64,000 nucleotides of DNA from Cornus controversa (Eukaryota; Streptophyta; Magnoliopsida; Cornales; Cornaceae). Each line of letters starts with the position of its first letter. Position 1 is the stretch's first letter. Where the stretch lies: positions 18,683,255-18,747,254 of the forward strand of contig CM048853.1 of the NCBI GenBank assembly GCA_026545225.1. The letters run 5' to 3'. Position numbers and translations under genes: made by a program. The notes beneath the pieces are model-generated. The model did not search any database. It was given only the letters and a program-made list of their open reading frames with translations, and was not told the origin of the DNA. Positions 49,191 to 61,606 of this stretch are shown piece after piece.

Positions 49191-49241
49191 TCACACCCAC
49201 ACCCACACCCACACCCACACCCACACACACACACACACACT
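49191..49241. repeat. ACACCC/CA microsatellite
   Basis: Runs of CACACC followed by CA repeats. Confidence 0.9.
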
Positions 49242-50900
49242 CCTATGCACACGTGCCCTATACCTATTTTAAATCTTATTTTTAATCTATGAACCTAATC
49301 TAGAGAGAGAATTGTACCTAAAAATGTGTCATCCTATCTATCTTAGCTACTGGTAAAATTTCAGAACCTAATTGTTCATAAGATAATTCGTACTCTCGGT
49401 TTTCGTGCATAAAAGTCTACTTTTCTAACTAGATGAACTAACTAATGTGACTAAATCTAGCCCAAACCTATACTCTAATCATATTCTGCCCTCAAAAGAC
49501 TAATTTGATTTTTTGGGAATTTTTTGGCATTTATCAGTATTTTTTTTAGCATTTTTTCTAATTTTTCACATTTTAAATCATTTTAAAAATATAAAAAAAT
49601 ATTTTTATATTCTGGATAGGTCCGAGACTGGGCCCAGAGGTTGGGCTCCGCGAGTGGGACCAACCCAGCCTTTGTTCGGTCCTAGACAGTCACCGGAACA
49701 CAGCCTAAGAGCCTCACGTGCCGGCGGCACACGTGGGCTTGTGCAACCCCTATTCACTATCTTCCTCACCTATTTCTCATGCGCCAGTAGCCTGTCAAAA
49801 ACCCAGCTCACCGACAGCCTTTTCCGGTGTGGTTTTCGGCCATTTTCGGCCCTCATTCGTCCCCAAAAATTCACCAAAACACCCCCCCGTCACCCAATCT
49901 TTCACTTGATACAAAATATTCAATGTTTCATGGTTTTAATCAAAAGACCCCAACTTCAATTTCTAAGTTTTTCTGCAACCCAAATACAATTATCCAACTG
50001 TTATACACAAACCCACAATATTCCATCAATTAACAAGGTTCTATGCACAAAACAACACAAATAACATCAATTATACAAGTCAAACCTAACCTCCATTAAC
50101 TATCTTCTGTTTCCCAAATAACCTGTATATCCCACTTTATATACACATCCATATATAAACCCAAAATTATTACTACAAGATTAATAGGAAATTGAAACCA
50201 TAACTAACCAAATCACAGTGTATCAACCCTTTCCCCAACTTTTTTACCAAAACTATATTTGATTCTTTTACTTATGCGTGTATATATATACATATATGTC
50301 TTACAATTTGATACCATTACATAAGTTCTCCATTTTATCAGTGTATATCTACATAGAAACCCAGTAACATCCGGCTGAGAGATCTACAACCATGAAAATA
50401 AAATCTAGATTTGCACAAACTACAATGAATAACTCCACCTTCCTAACTATTCATATACACGTCCATACACCACTCCCGAACGACCAGAGGCAGAACATTA
50501 CATGCTTTAAATGTTCTCAAATAAAAATTTAACTAAATAATAGATAATACCAAAGTATACCAGCTATTGTGGGAAAGATAGAAAAAGACTTACAACTGAG
50601 CGATGACTAATCTTCTTTGATGTCTCACGTTATTCTTCTTTTTTCCTCCTCCTTTGCTTCTTCTTCCTCCTTAATCTGAGACTGTCAACGTAAAAATCCT
50701 AATTACTCACTTATTATTTTTATATAATATTTCTCTCACAACTGCTATTTGGTAACCCACATTAGAATAACTCATCCTATCCTGGAATAAAAATATACTC
50801 TTAATTGAAAATCTCTTAAATTTATTTCAAGAAGGGTTTTTTACTATGCTACCCATATATAAGAATTTTATTTTCTTAATTAAAAATTTGGGTCATTACA

Positions 50901-50914
50901 TTTTACCCTCCTTA
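50901..50914 (-). other. Polypurine tract of Tekay element
   Basis: TAAGGAGGGTAAAA on the minus strand lies immediately before the 3' LTR start TGTAATGACC. Confidence 0.8.
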
Positions 50915-50945
50915 AAATAAATTTCGTCCTCGAAATTTGCGTACC

Positions 50946-52250
50946 TTAATTAAAGAGTTGAGGATATTTTTCCACCATTTCTGACTCCAACTCCCACGTG
51001 GCTTCCCTCTCATCTTGATTATTCCATTGCACCTTTACTAAAGGAATCTCCATTTGCCTCAATTGTTTTACCATACGGTCCACAATACGATTCGGCACTT
51101 CAACATATGAAACATTTGGGTGCAACTCCACTGTGAATTGTTCAACTACATGTGAATCGTCTCTGAGACATTTTCTCAACATAAACACGTGAAATACGTC
51201 ATGGACTGCTGATAGGTTGGGGGGTAGAGCTAATCTGTAAGCCACGCACCAAATTCTCTCGGTTATCTTGAACGGTCTGATGAATCTTGGTGCCAACTTT
51301 CCCTTCCGATTTCCAAATCTCATCACCCCCTTCATAGGTGAAACTTTCAATAAGACATAGTCCCCCACTTCGAACTCGAGCGGTCTTCTACGTCGATCGA
51401 CGTAACTCTTTTGGAGGCTTTGAGCTGCCCGCAGTCGCTCTCGAATTATCATCACCTTCTCTATGGTCTCCTGCACTATATCTGGTCTTAGCAATGTGCT
51501 ATCTCCAACCTCAGCCTAACAAACTGGCGATCGACACAGCCTACCGTATAATGCCTCATAAGGAGCCATACCAATACTCGACTGATAGCTATTATTATAT
51601 GCAAACTCAACCAGTGGAAGGTGATCCTCCCATGAACCACTAAAATCTAAAATACAAGCTCGCAACATGTCTTCTAAAATCTGTATGACCCTCTCTGACT
51701 GCCCATCAGTCTATGGGTGGAAAGCAGTACTCAAATTAACAGAAGTTCCCATGGCTATCTGAAAACTCTTTCAAAACTGCGAGGTGAAACGTGGATCTCT
51801 ATCTGAAATAATAAAAACTGAAACCCCATGAAGACACACTATTTTATCCACATATAGTTTATTCAGTACCTTCATAGGGTCACTAACTCGAATAGGAAGA
51901 AAATGGGTTGTCTTCGTTAAACGATCCACAATGACCCACACTGTATCATGTCCTTGCCAAGATCTTGGCAACCTAACCACAAAATCCATAGTCACGTGTT
52001 CCCATTTTCATTCAGGTATGGACAGTGATTGTAGAGTTCCTCCAGGCTTCTGGTGTTCAGCCTTCACCTTTTGACATGTGATACACTTAGACACAAACTC
52101 AGCAATGTCTCACTTCATGCCTTCCCACTAGAATTGTCTCTTGAGATCGTGGTACATCTTAGTGCCTCCCGAATGTACCGTATACCTCGAATGGTGTGCC
52201 TTCTCAAGAATTTCTCTCTTAAGGTCAAGCATATTTGGAACACATAACCT
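50946..52250 (-). pseudogene. Tekay integrase with chromodomain
   Basis: From right to left: zinc-binding segment near 52020-52200, core block DFVVRLPRSWQGHDTVWVIV with DRLTKTTHFLPI and VSVFIISDRDPRFTSQF, the GKLAPRFIRPFKI and LPPNLSAVHDVFHVFMLRK blocks, and at the end a chromodomain (ILDRMV-type start VPNRIVDRMVKQLRQMEIPL, then VQWNNQDEREATWELESEM). The chromodomain makes it a chromovirus; sequence style fits Tekay/Del. Confidence 0.92.
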
Positions 52251-52349
52251 CCCTCTGAGTCTCACACCTCCATCAGTGCCACGTGATCACTCCACAATAC
52301 CCCCATCAATGATAGGCTCAGCCAAACGAGTCTGCAGTCTATCATCACT

Positions 52350-52925
52350 AGATTATGCTTGAATGATTCTACTGATAAGTGATGGTTGTGCAACAAGGTT
52401 GCACAAGAGTGTCCCAGTGCTCTGAGGAGTATACAAAATCGAGAATTCAGTTAAGGTCTCCAGCAACTTCCACTCACCCATCATCATAAAAGCTATCATA
52501 CCCCTAGGCTTCTGGCTCAACGCATCCACCACTACATTTGCCTTGCCAGGATGATACTGAATGGTTACGTCAAAATTGGTCAACCGCTCCATCCACCTAC
52601 GCTGTCTCATATTCAAATCACTTTGTGAGAACAAGTATTTGAGGCTCTTATGATCTGTGAAGAGCTCACACTTCTCACCATACAGGTAATGTCTGCACAC
52701 CTTCAGTGCTAACACTATAGTTGCCAACTCCAAATCGTGTGTGGGATAATTCTGTTTATGCGGCTTGAGTTGTCTGGAAGCATACACCACCACTTTCCTA
52801 TTTTGTATCAATACACATCCTAACCCCTGATGTGAAACATCCGAGTAGACCATGAACCCCTCACCACTGACTAGTATCGTAAGTACTGGAGCCGATGTCA
52901 ACCTAGCTTTCAGCTTATCAAACAA
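52350..52925 (-). pseudogene. Tekay RNase H region
   Basis: Blocks [59 protein letters not shown] and [20 protein letters not shown]. Confidence 0.92.
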
Positions 52926-52999
52926 TTACTGGCATCGATCATCCCACAAAAACTTCACACCCTTCCTAGTCAACCTAGTCATCGGAGTAGCAATTCAGG

Positions 53000-53650
53000 A
53001 GAACCCCTCAATAAATCGACGATAGTAACCCACCAATCCCAAGAAACTACGAATCTCCGTCACTGTAGTAGGTTGCGCCCAATTCAATACTGCTTCCACC
53101 TTGGCATGGTCAATTGATACACCCTTGCCTGAAATCACATGCCCTAGAAAACCAACTTGCTTTTGCTAGAATTCACACTTTGTAAACTTAGCATACAATT
53201 GATGATCACGCAAAGTTTGAAGTCCAATCCTCAAATGATCCTCATGCTCCTCCTTAGAATTAGATCGGACTAGAATATCATCCACAAACACTACCACAAA
53301 TGAATCCAAATGTGGTCTATAAACCCTGTTCATCAAATCCATAAAGGCAGCTGGTGCATTAGTCAGCCCAAAAGGCATGACTGCAAACTCATACAATCCA
53401 TATCGAGTCCTAAATGCAGTCTTGGGTATGTCCTCCTCTCTAACCCTCAGCTGATGATAACCTGTCCTCAAATCAATCTTTGAGAACACTTGTGCACCAC
53501 AAAGCTGGTCAAACAAATGTTCAATACGAGGGAGTGGGTATTTGTTTTTGATAGTCACCTTGTTCAACTCACGATAATCAATGCACAATTGAAGTGAACC
53601 ATCCTTCTTCTTCACAAATAATACAGGTGCACCCCAAGGAGAATTGCTAG
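53000..53650 (-). pseudogene. Tekay reverse transcriptase region
   Basis: Blocks [55 protein letters not shown] and VVFVDDILV, the catalytic box. Confidence 0.93.
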
Positions 53651-54011
53651 GATGAATAAAGCCTCAGTCTTGTAACTCTTGTATTTGACTCTTGAGCTCT
53701 CTCAGCTTCACAGGTGCCATCCTGTAAGGTGCTCTAGATATAGGCGAGGTGTCAGGCATCAAATCAATACAAAAATCTATTACCCTCCTTGGAGGCGAAC
53801 CCAAAATCTCCTGAAAGACATCAACAAATTTTGAAACCACCGGTAACTGCTCCACGATAGCTTGTGGTTCAGCAGACTCTATGTGTGCCAGAAACCCCAT
53901 AGTTAGGGTTCCCTCCCACTCTCCACAATGAAACCGAGATGGTGTCTGACCAGGAAATAAAAATGTGATCATCCTCTCAAAATAATCTAATCTAGCATGA
54001 TGCTGCACTAA

Positions 54012-54500
54012 CTAGTCCATGCCCAGAATAACATCTAACTCCCTTATCCTCAACACTATCAAGTCTGCTTTCAACTGAAGCTCTCTAATAGTAATCGGAC
54101 ATGCCCAACATATACGGCCTAACGTAGAGGCTCCTCCTAATGGTGTCACTATTGAGATGCTCTCGCTAAGTGTCTCTGACTCAACTCCAAGGGTGTCCAC
54201 AAATGCATTAGAAATAAAAGAATACATAGACCCAGAATCAAATAACACTTTAGCAATACAACCATAAACATTAAGTGTACCTCTTACTACAGGATCTGGA
54301 CCCTCAAGTTTAGCTGGTGCCACTGCAAATACTCTTGGTCTGCCCTGCTGCTGAGTTGCTCCTTGGAACCTCTGCTGATTACCACTCCATGGCTTGGGGC
54401 AATCCCTAATCTTGTGTCCCCTCTCGTTGCAATTGTGACAAAGTCCCTTAAACTGATATGGCTCAGTCCTCTGTGCCTCTCCTGAGGTCACCATAGCCAA
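54012..54500 (-). pseudogene. Tekay zinc knuckle and protease
   Basis: CCHC knuckle CHNCNERGHKIRDCP followed about 60 residues later by the protease block VLFDSGSMYSFIS and LRIRELDVILGMD. Confidence 0.92.
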
Positions 54501-54679
54501 AGGCTGATCTCCTGGAGTTACTCTTTGTCATTTATTTTGCTGATTCTGACCCTGTCTCCACTTAAAATCTTGTGACCCTAACTATCTCCACTGACCCTGT
54601 GGGCCCTGCTGCTGTCCCAACTAACCTCATTGACCCTGCTGCTATCCCAACTGACCTCGCTGACCCTATGGTCCCTGCT

Positions 54680-55265
54680 GCTATCCCCCATGGCCTCTAG
54701 CGATCAAGGTATTACCACTACCCCTCTGCTCATGTCTGGTCTCCATATGATCCCTCTCTAGTGCCAAAGCTCGCTCTACCACCTCCGCGTATGTCATGGC
54801 CCGGTGCCCTATAATAGCTCTCCAAAGGGGGTGATACAGTGCATGCTCAAACCTCCGAGCTCTCTTATACTCATCAGTGACTGCCTCAGGTGCATAGCGA
54901 GACAGCTCTGCAAACCTAGCCTCATACTGGCTAACAGTCATGGGTGGTATGTGTCGTAAGGCAAAAAACTCTAACTCTTTCTGATCTCTAACGGTTATCG
55001 GAATGTATTTCTCTAAGAAACTTTCCTTAAAAGTCCCCCATGTCATCACATTAACATCCTCCTGACGTGCCACTGAGTCCCACCAAAAACGTGCATTTAC
55101 AGATAAGAAATAAGTTGTAACTTTTTGCTTTTGAACTTCTGTGCATACCATCAACTCAAAAGCCTTCTCCATATCAAGAATCCATCCCTTAGCTAGAGAT
55201 GGCTCCACTGAACCCTGAAAGGCTACCACTCTGAGTCTCATCAAATCCCTCACTATAGTCAATAA
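54680..55265 (-). pseudogene. Tekay gag region
   Basis: Gag core with RLRVVAFQGSVEPSLAKGWI, ARFWWDSVARQ, WGTFKESFLEKYIP and MTVSQYEARFAELSRYAPE, the retrotransposon gag pattern. Confidence 0.9.
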
Positions 55266-55760
55266 GGAGATGTACTTTGTAGTCTGTTCCTATGCTCTCC
55301 CATTTACAGTCTCCAGTTGGAGTGGGATCTCCTCCTCGACCCCCTCTTGTAAAACTGGAGGCTCTGCCCTTTTCGGCTTTGTCTGTGCTGGGGTGCCACC
55401 CCCAGCCCCTGTCTGTCGAGCAGCCTACTCCAACACACCCAATCGGTCTGTCAATACCATAAACATCTCTCTAATCTTAGTAGCGTCAATGTTACCAGGG
55501 TTTCCAACATATGAAGAAGAAGCACCTGTCGTTGAGCCACGACCTACGGTGCCACAACCTCTACCTCTAGCCCCCCCTTCGTCATCTAGCCATTTTCTTC
55601 AATAAGAAATCAAATTGATTAATTTCGCATGTAACGCTTACTGATGTAGTATAAGGAGTAGGTAAATTAACACGTTACTATAAATGTCATGTCAAAATCA
55701 TTTTATACTCTTAATTCTGGACATCAGTGGTTATAAGCAACAAGTTTCCCTCAAACTTAG
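55266..55760 (-). other. Tekay leader between gag and primer site
   Basis: Contains the gag N-terminal part in decayed form (minus strand) and a non-coding leader. The Pro-rich plus-strand frame here is a shadow. Confidence 0.5.
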
Positions 55761-55774
55761 GCTCTGATACCAAC
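55761..55774 (-). other. Primer-binding site of Tekay element (tRNA-iMet)
   Basis: Minus strand TGGTATCAGAGC, complementary to the 3' end of plant initiator tRNA-Met, lies two bases inside the 5' LTR. Confidence 0.9.
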
Positions 55775-56818
55775 TGTAATACCCCGTTCCAACACATGGT
55801 ATGATATTGTTCACTTTGGGCCTGAGCCCGCACGGTTTTGCTCTTGGGTTTTACCCCAAAAGGCCCCAACTTCAGTTTCTAAGGTTTTCTGCAACCCAAA
55901 TACAATTATCCAACTATTATACACAAACCCACAATATTCCATCAATTAACAAGGTTCCATGCACAAAACAACACAAATAACATCAATTGTACAAGTCAAA
56001 CCCAACCTCCATTAACTATCTTATGTTTCCCACAAAACCTGTGTATCCCACTTTCATATACACATCCATATATAAACCCAAAACTATTACCACAAGATTA
56101 ATAGGAAATTGAAACCATAACTAACCAAATCACAGTGTATCAATCCTTTCCCTAACTTTTCTGCCAAAACTATATTTGATTCTTTTACTTATATATATAT
56201 ATATATATATATATGTCTTATGTCTTACAATTTGATACCATTACATAAGTTCTCCATTTTATTAGTGTATATCTACATACAATCCCAGAAACATCCGGCT
56301 GAGAGATCTACAACTATGAAAATAAAATCTTGATTTGCACAAACTACAATGAGCTTCACCTTCCTAACTATTCATATACACGTCCATACACCACTCTCGA
56401 ACAACCAGAGGCAGAATATTACATGCTTTAACTATTTTAAAATAAAAATTTAATTAAATAATTGATAATTCCAAAGTATACCAACTATTGTAGGAAAGAG
56501 AAAAAGACTTACAACTGAGCGATGACTAATCTCCTTTGATGTCTCAGTTATTCTTCTTTTTCCTTCCTCCTTTGCTTCTTCTTCCTCCTTAATCTGAGAC
56601 TGTCAACGTAAAAACCCTAATTACTCATTTATTATTTTTATACAATATTTCTTTCACAATTGCTGTTTGGTAACCCACATTAGAATAACTCATCCTATCC
56701 TGGAATAAAAATATACTCTTAATTGAAAATTACTTAAATTTATTTAAAGAAGGGTTTTTTATGATGCTACCCCTATATAAGAATTTTATTTTCTTAATTA
56801 AAAATTTGGGTTATTAAA
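55775..56818 (-). repeat. 5' LTR of Tekay element, 1.04 kb
   Basis: Shares about 950 bp with the 3' LTR. The 90 bp next to the primer site (55775-55866) has no counterpart in the other LTR beyond the terminal dozen bases. Confidence 0.88.
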
Positions 56819-56823
56819 ATTTC

Positions 56824-57114
56824 ACTTTGATTGGATTACTTTCACTATTGAATTGAAAAACAAGGCTTTTGAAGCATTAATCGGGCGGTCTGGATGCTTG
56901 TTTTTCGGTCCAACGGTGAAAGTAACCCAATTAGAGTGAAATTATGAGGGATTTTATATACAATGACTTGAATTTCATGATGGTATCATCAATTTTATGA
57001 TTTAATAATGAAAAGATGAAGAATTAAGTGTTAGGGAACTTATATCCATGATCGAATGACTCTGATGAACCGAATACGATCCTACGGTGAAAGTAGGTTG
57101 ATTGAGAGGGGAAC
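56824..57114. other. Short non-coding stretch
   Basis: No gene. A phrase AACGGTGAAAGTAACCCAAT / ACGGTGAAAGTAGG recurs with the inverse ATTGGATTACTTTCAC near 56830, a possible short inverted repeat. Confidence 0.4.
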
Positions 57115-58621
57115 TGTCACGCCCCAAAACCTGGACCACCGGGACTCCCCCGGACCGACTCCAAATTCCGAGTGTGAACCAGTTCACTCAACCCCGTGAA
57201 CAATCTTAGTTTCACTCATGCATTAGTATCAAGGTTTGATACCATGCTATAACGTCCCGATTTCTAACTCTCGGAGAACCAGAGGTTAAACTGTCTATTT
57301 AGCCCCATAGACCCTCATTACCCTCATTCACCGTGGAAGCTTAACTCAATTCTTGCATATAAATACATACAACTCCATCTTAACCACCCCATGCTCCCTA
57401 TATCGAATCACACACCTTAGTGGAAATTTACTTGCCCACACCTTTGAGAATCACTTACTTTTAAGCCTCAAAACTTGCTATGTTTGGAATCTGAAAGTGA
57501 GACCTACACCATTGGATAGAGGATCCAAAAATACTCAATTTCAAAAAAAATCACACTCAATTCCGATCTAGAACGAAGAAATTACGTCGAAATGAAGTTT
57601 TGAAAAATGTTGTGAATAGTAATTTCGATTGATTGAAAATGGGATTTCGATTGATCGAAACTGGCATCTCGATTGTGCGAACATTTCACCCTCTCGGGAC
57701 CTCAAACCTGCAATATTTTGATTGATCGAAATGGAGGTTTCGATTCATCGAAATCCCTCATGTCTGGACCCTAAAAATCACAATAAATCATCACCCCTTC
57801 GCACAATCGAAATGGGGGTTTCGATTGTGCGAAATAGGCATTTTGCACGATTGAAATGCATCTCCCGGGACTTCCAACAACCCTATACATGGTCCACATG
57901 AAGCCCAATCAACATTCTATCATCCTAGAACCCCTCATACATGATTAATAACATAAATGGAAAGTTCTAACACCAATCTCACACTCAAGATCACATTCAT
58001 AATTGAATTCATACACCGAAATGAATCATTCCCTTTCTCAACCACAATCCATTTGCTATGAAAGCATCATCAAATGAACAAGATGCCACCACGGGCACTA
58101 CATATATTAAACCGTTGTCTTTTCACACCCAACAAGTTTATAATCCAATATATACATCAAAGTACATATGTCCAAAGTATAACTACAACTCAAAAATAAG
58201 TCACATGCCACAAGCTGGCATGGATAGCCACAAAAATGCACAAAATCCAAAAGATAGCAAAACCACTACAAGTGTTCCATCACCACACTATGTAATACGA
58301 ATGCATAAACACATGACATTTTATTTTCATGCTCATTGATACTAAAAAGAAGTAACAAGCATATTTTCCATCACCACACACCACATATAGCATATATATG
58401 TATAATACATGCATATATCATCGCATATGCATACAACTTCAAAATTAGCATATTTTACTCATGCTACACTCAATGCATAATTTTAGCACATATAACTAAC
58501 ATACATTCAACGATCACATTCTCACATATAATCACATATATGACACTTGGTACACATTTTTCACATATACACCAAAATTGAGCACATAATGCCTATGTAT
58601 CAATCTCTTACACTCACACAC
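57115..58621 (+). mobile_element. LTR-X copy 3, partial
   Basis: Starts TGTCACGCCCC and shares the (G/C)TGGCATGGATAGCCAC landmark (near 58210) with copies 2 and 4. A second start-like sequence (AACGTCCCGATTTCTAACTC) lies about 130 bp further in, preceded by GATACCATGC, so the left end may be composite. The right side ends where the Athila LTR begins. The preceding pentamer GGAAC has no partner that I can find. Confidence 0.7.
57610..57860. repeat. Paired TTTCG-N6-CGAAA dyads in LTR-X copy 3
   Basis: At least six dyads, including TTTCGATTGATCGAAA, TTTCGATTCATCGAAA and TTTCGATTGTGCGAAA, mostly arranged as neighbouring pairs separated by under ten bases. The arms are fixed while the six-base loop varies. 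Confidence 0.85.
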
Positions 58622-60035
58622 TGATGTGACTAAACTTGAATTATAATTGTAAGCTTATTTTTGCCCCTTTTTCAAAATATAATTTAACCACTCGCAAGAG
58701 CACGAATCTTTGTAGATACAGTTCTATATAGAGGGTATCGATCCCACGAGGACTAGTCGTTAATTGTCTTAAAGAAAGATTAATTCCACTTTAATACTAA
58801 AAACAAGGTTTTGAATTTTTGTGTAAGAACTATTGCATGAAATGTAAAAACACTAAATTTAAAGAGTTAAAAGTTGGGAGAGAGAACTAGGGGTGGTTTC
58901 CACCACTAGCCATTCACATGTTCATAAGTGTAGCAAGCTTGGGATTCATAAATTAAATGTCTAACAATGTCATTAGGCTTGTGACCTCAATGACATATCA
59001 AAAGATTAATGTGTGTGCAAACCTATCATAATCCATCTTTAACAAGCATAGTTCTTCAACCTAACTAATTACCCTACTCTCTAAGTGAACCTAAATGCAT
59101 CCAAACTACCTTATCTTGGCATGGTTTATACAAGCAAGAACAACACATTCATTTTAAGTACCATTGCTTAGCCATCATTTGCATTTCTTGTGGAAGATGC
59201 AAATGTTGTGCATTCACATGAAAGATTCTACTCTAAGACAAGAATAAAATCAACATCAAATGAATATATATAAGAAATGTATAAGTGTACATTGTCACTA
59301 GACTAAATAATCAACATTTAAATACAAATCCTAAATAATGCTACAAAAATGAACAAGTTTACATGGCTAGGGGCTTCGCCCACACCCTAGTAGAGAAGTT
59401 AGTTGCTCATGGCAGCCTTGCACTCTTCCATTGGTGGAGAAAATGAAGCTTCAAGGTCTGGTTCAGCTTCCTCTCTCCCCCTCTCGAAAGTCTCTAAGTG
59501 TGTATATGTGTATTTAAGAGAAAATGGCTTCTTTTGTGCTTTATGGCTCTCTTTTCATCTTTGGGCCCCACCATATATATATATATGTATATATATATAT
59601 CAATATATATACCAACTATATCACAAATGTCTCCATGTGTCTTGTTCAAGTCAGAAAATCCCTCCAAGTCGTGCAAAAAGGGGGATTTTGTTACAAGTGG
59701 GGAGAGTAGGTGAGCAAGTGGGCAAGTGGCTTTGCAGAATCTCGATCAATCGAGATTGGAATCTCAATTGAGATTGGAATCTCAATTGATCGAGATTTCG
59801 ATCAATTGAAATCCAAGTCTCGATCAATCGAGATCTCGATTGATCGAGATTAACATCTCGATTGACCGAGATGCCTTGGTTTTAATTCTGAACTTTGCTC
59901 TTCAACTGCAAATGGCCTCAAACCTTGCTCCTTTTACTACAAAACCTGTAATACATCAAAAATACAAAAATACCGTAAACGTATCTTGGTAAACGTAAAA
60001 ATAGGACTAACATATGCAATAAAGAGGGTTCAACA
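58622..60035 (-). repeat. 3' LTR of Athila fragment, 1.41 kb
   Basis: On the minus strand it starts TGTTGAACCCTCTTTATTGC and ends AAGTTTAGTCACATCA. It includes GTATCGATCCCACGAGGACT on the plus strand and a cluster of ATCTCG-N6-CGAGAT dyads at 59745-59870. Much of 59400-60035 is repeated, inverted, at 63400-64000. Confidence 0.8.
59745..59870. repeat. ATCTCG-N6-CGAGAT dyad cluster in Athila LTR
   Basis: Alternating ATCTCGATCAATCGAGATT and its variants, at least six in 125 bp. Confidence 0.88.
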
Positions 60036-60352
60036 GTATTGGGAATTGAAACCAGGCGGTAATAAACGAAAATCATCAACTGAATCGCATATACCAATTA
60101 GGCAAGTGGTACTACATACATAGTCAAAGTATAGAGTGCAAAGATATTGGCAGAAAGTAAAAATAAAGACGGTAAATAAAACACATGCTATAAAAGAAAG
60201 GAAAACTGTATTCCATATATGTGAAAATGAGTTTCAGTACAAAGTGTACATGCAATTGGAATACACAAAAACTAACATGGCCAACATGGCCTAGCAAAAA
60301 GCAAAGAAAGAAAAATAACAGAAAGTAAAGTAGAAAATTCGAATAGATACAG

Positions 60353-61606
60353 CTACTCTAGGGCGGGTGGTGGTGGAGGAGGCTCGGTGGGTGGAGCAGA
60401 GGTGGAAGTGGAAGCTCGGCTGGCAAACAGGAATTGCAGGTCTTGCCGGAAGGCCCGGAACTCATCTAAAATCGCCCTCTGACCCTGCGCCAGAGACGTA
60501 ATGTCCGTCCTAATACCCGCTAGCTGACTCTGCGTCACCTGGACATGCTCCTCAAAACCCTGCTGGAGACGCTCAACGTCAACTGCCAGACAGGAGTAGC
60601 TAGTCGCCAGGATGTCATGCCGCTCTACGGCGATATCCATCTCATCATCCTCCAGCTCCTCATCAGATGCCTCACCCTCTGTAGGTGCATCCTCATCCAT
60701 CTTCACTGGGGCATCCATGTCCACGTCCTCTGGTGGATCGCCCTGGTGGTCCTCTCGCTCCAAGTGTTGCCTCACCCACTCCCACTGAGTATGTGTGAAG
60801 CGGGAGGGCGGTGCCAACTCGATGTCAGTGTCACTAACTGGTATACTGGCACGACTTAGGAAAGCTGCGACGAGAAAAGGAAAGGGAAGCCGCCAACTCG
60901 ATGCTCGCCTCATCTTCTTATTGACGAGCCCAACCCAGATTTTGAACATCTGCCCCCAGATCAGCGACGGGACAAAAAACCAAGTACCCGTGTGGAAGGC
61001 ATACAGGCAACGGAGAAGGTCACCCCGACGCTCTGCCACATGTTGCAAAGGACACGCGTTCTTGATGAGAACAGTGTCCAGAAACCATAACACACTCGGG
61101 CACATCGATTTGGATGTGCAATTGTGACTGGGAGTGGTAAACACCCCACCGCACATGTCTATCACGATAGAGAACAGCGTCATGTCAGCCGAAAACTCAG
61201 GCCTGTAGAGCGGCTGACCACCCTGGTCAACCATGTTTGGAGGCTGCTGGTGAGGAATGCCGAGCATCTATGCGATCTGGCTCAACGTGATAATAATTGT
61301 CGTGCCACCTACGACCATCTCCAATGTGTCAGGCTCGGTGCAGGAATAGGTCATGCGCTCGTAGAAGACCTGCACCAAGCGCTCGTGCACCACATCGGTG
61401 GGTGGCACACATAATCGGTCGAGGTGACGCCGCCGAAGCTCTGCTACCACCCATGAGCAGTCAGGACGCATCTCGAACTCTCTCAGCTCAAATCGCTGCT
61501 CCGGGTGGAACTTCCGAGTCTGGAAGGCTCACTTGGGCACATCTCGAACAACACTGGGGGCAGTCTTCACACGCGCCATCATCTCGGAACAGTCTGCACT
61601 TATTCC
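60353..61606 (-). pseudogene. Athila third ORF region (plant transposon protein type)
   Basis: The product begins near MARVKTAPSVVRDVP and includes HPEQRFELREFEMRPDCSWV, VVGGTTIIITLSQIA, ACPLQHVAERRGDLLRCLYA and an acidic then coiled C-terminus ending in a proline run. The layout resembles the putative plant transposon protein domain that follows integrase in Athila elements, in the position sometimes called env-like. Recognition is by pattern, not by search. Old fossil with at least one break. Confidence 0.65.

Larger units (their letters stand above)
48153..50900 (-). repeat. 3' LTR of Tekay element, 2.75 kb
   Basis: On the minus strand it starts TGTAATGACCC and ends GGGGGTATAACA. It contains degenerate tandem units at 48890-49160 and a CACACC/CA microsatellite at 49191-49241. 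The part 49947-50900 matches the other LTR. Confidence 0.88.
48153..56818 (-). mobile_element. Broken Ty3/Gypsy chromovirus, Tekay lineage
   Basis: Complete outline of a minus-strand element: 5' LTR 55775-56818, tRNA-iMet primer site, gag, zinc knuckle, protease, RT, RNase H, integrase with C-terminal chromodomain, polypurine tract and 3' LTR 48153-50900. The TSD is ATTTC (48148-48152 and 56819-56823). The coding part holds around ten breaks. The roughly 940 bp that both LTRs share differ by about 5-6 percent by eye, suggesting insertion a few million years ago at usual plant rates. The LTRs differ greatly in length (2748 against 1044 bp). Confidence 0.92.

Noticed and set aside
49513-50064. 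183-codon plus-strand frame
   Set aside because: It lies antisense within the Tekay 3' LTR and is a composition effect.
59745-59870. CRISPR-like array
   Set aside because: The repeated unit is a variable palindrome with irregular spacing and no unique spacers, in a plant nuclear LTR.
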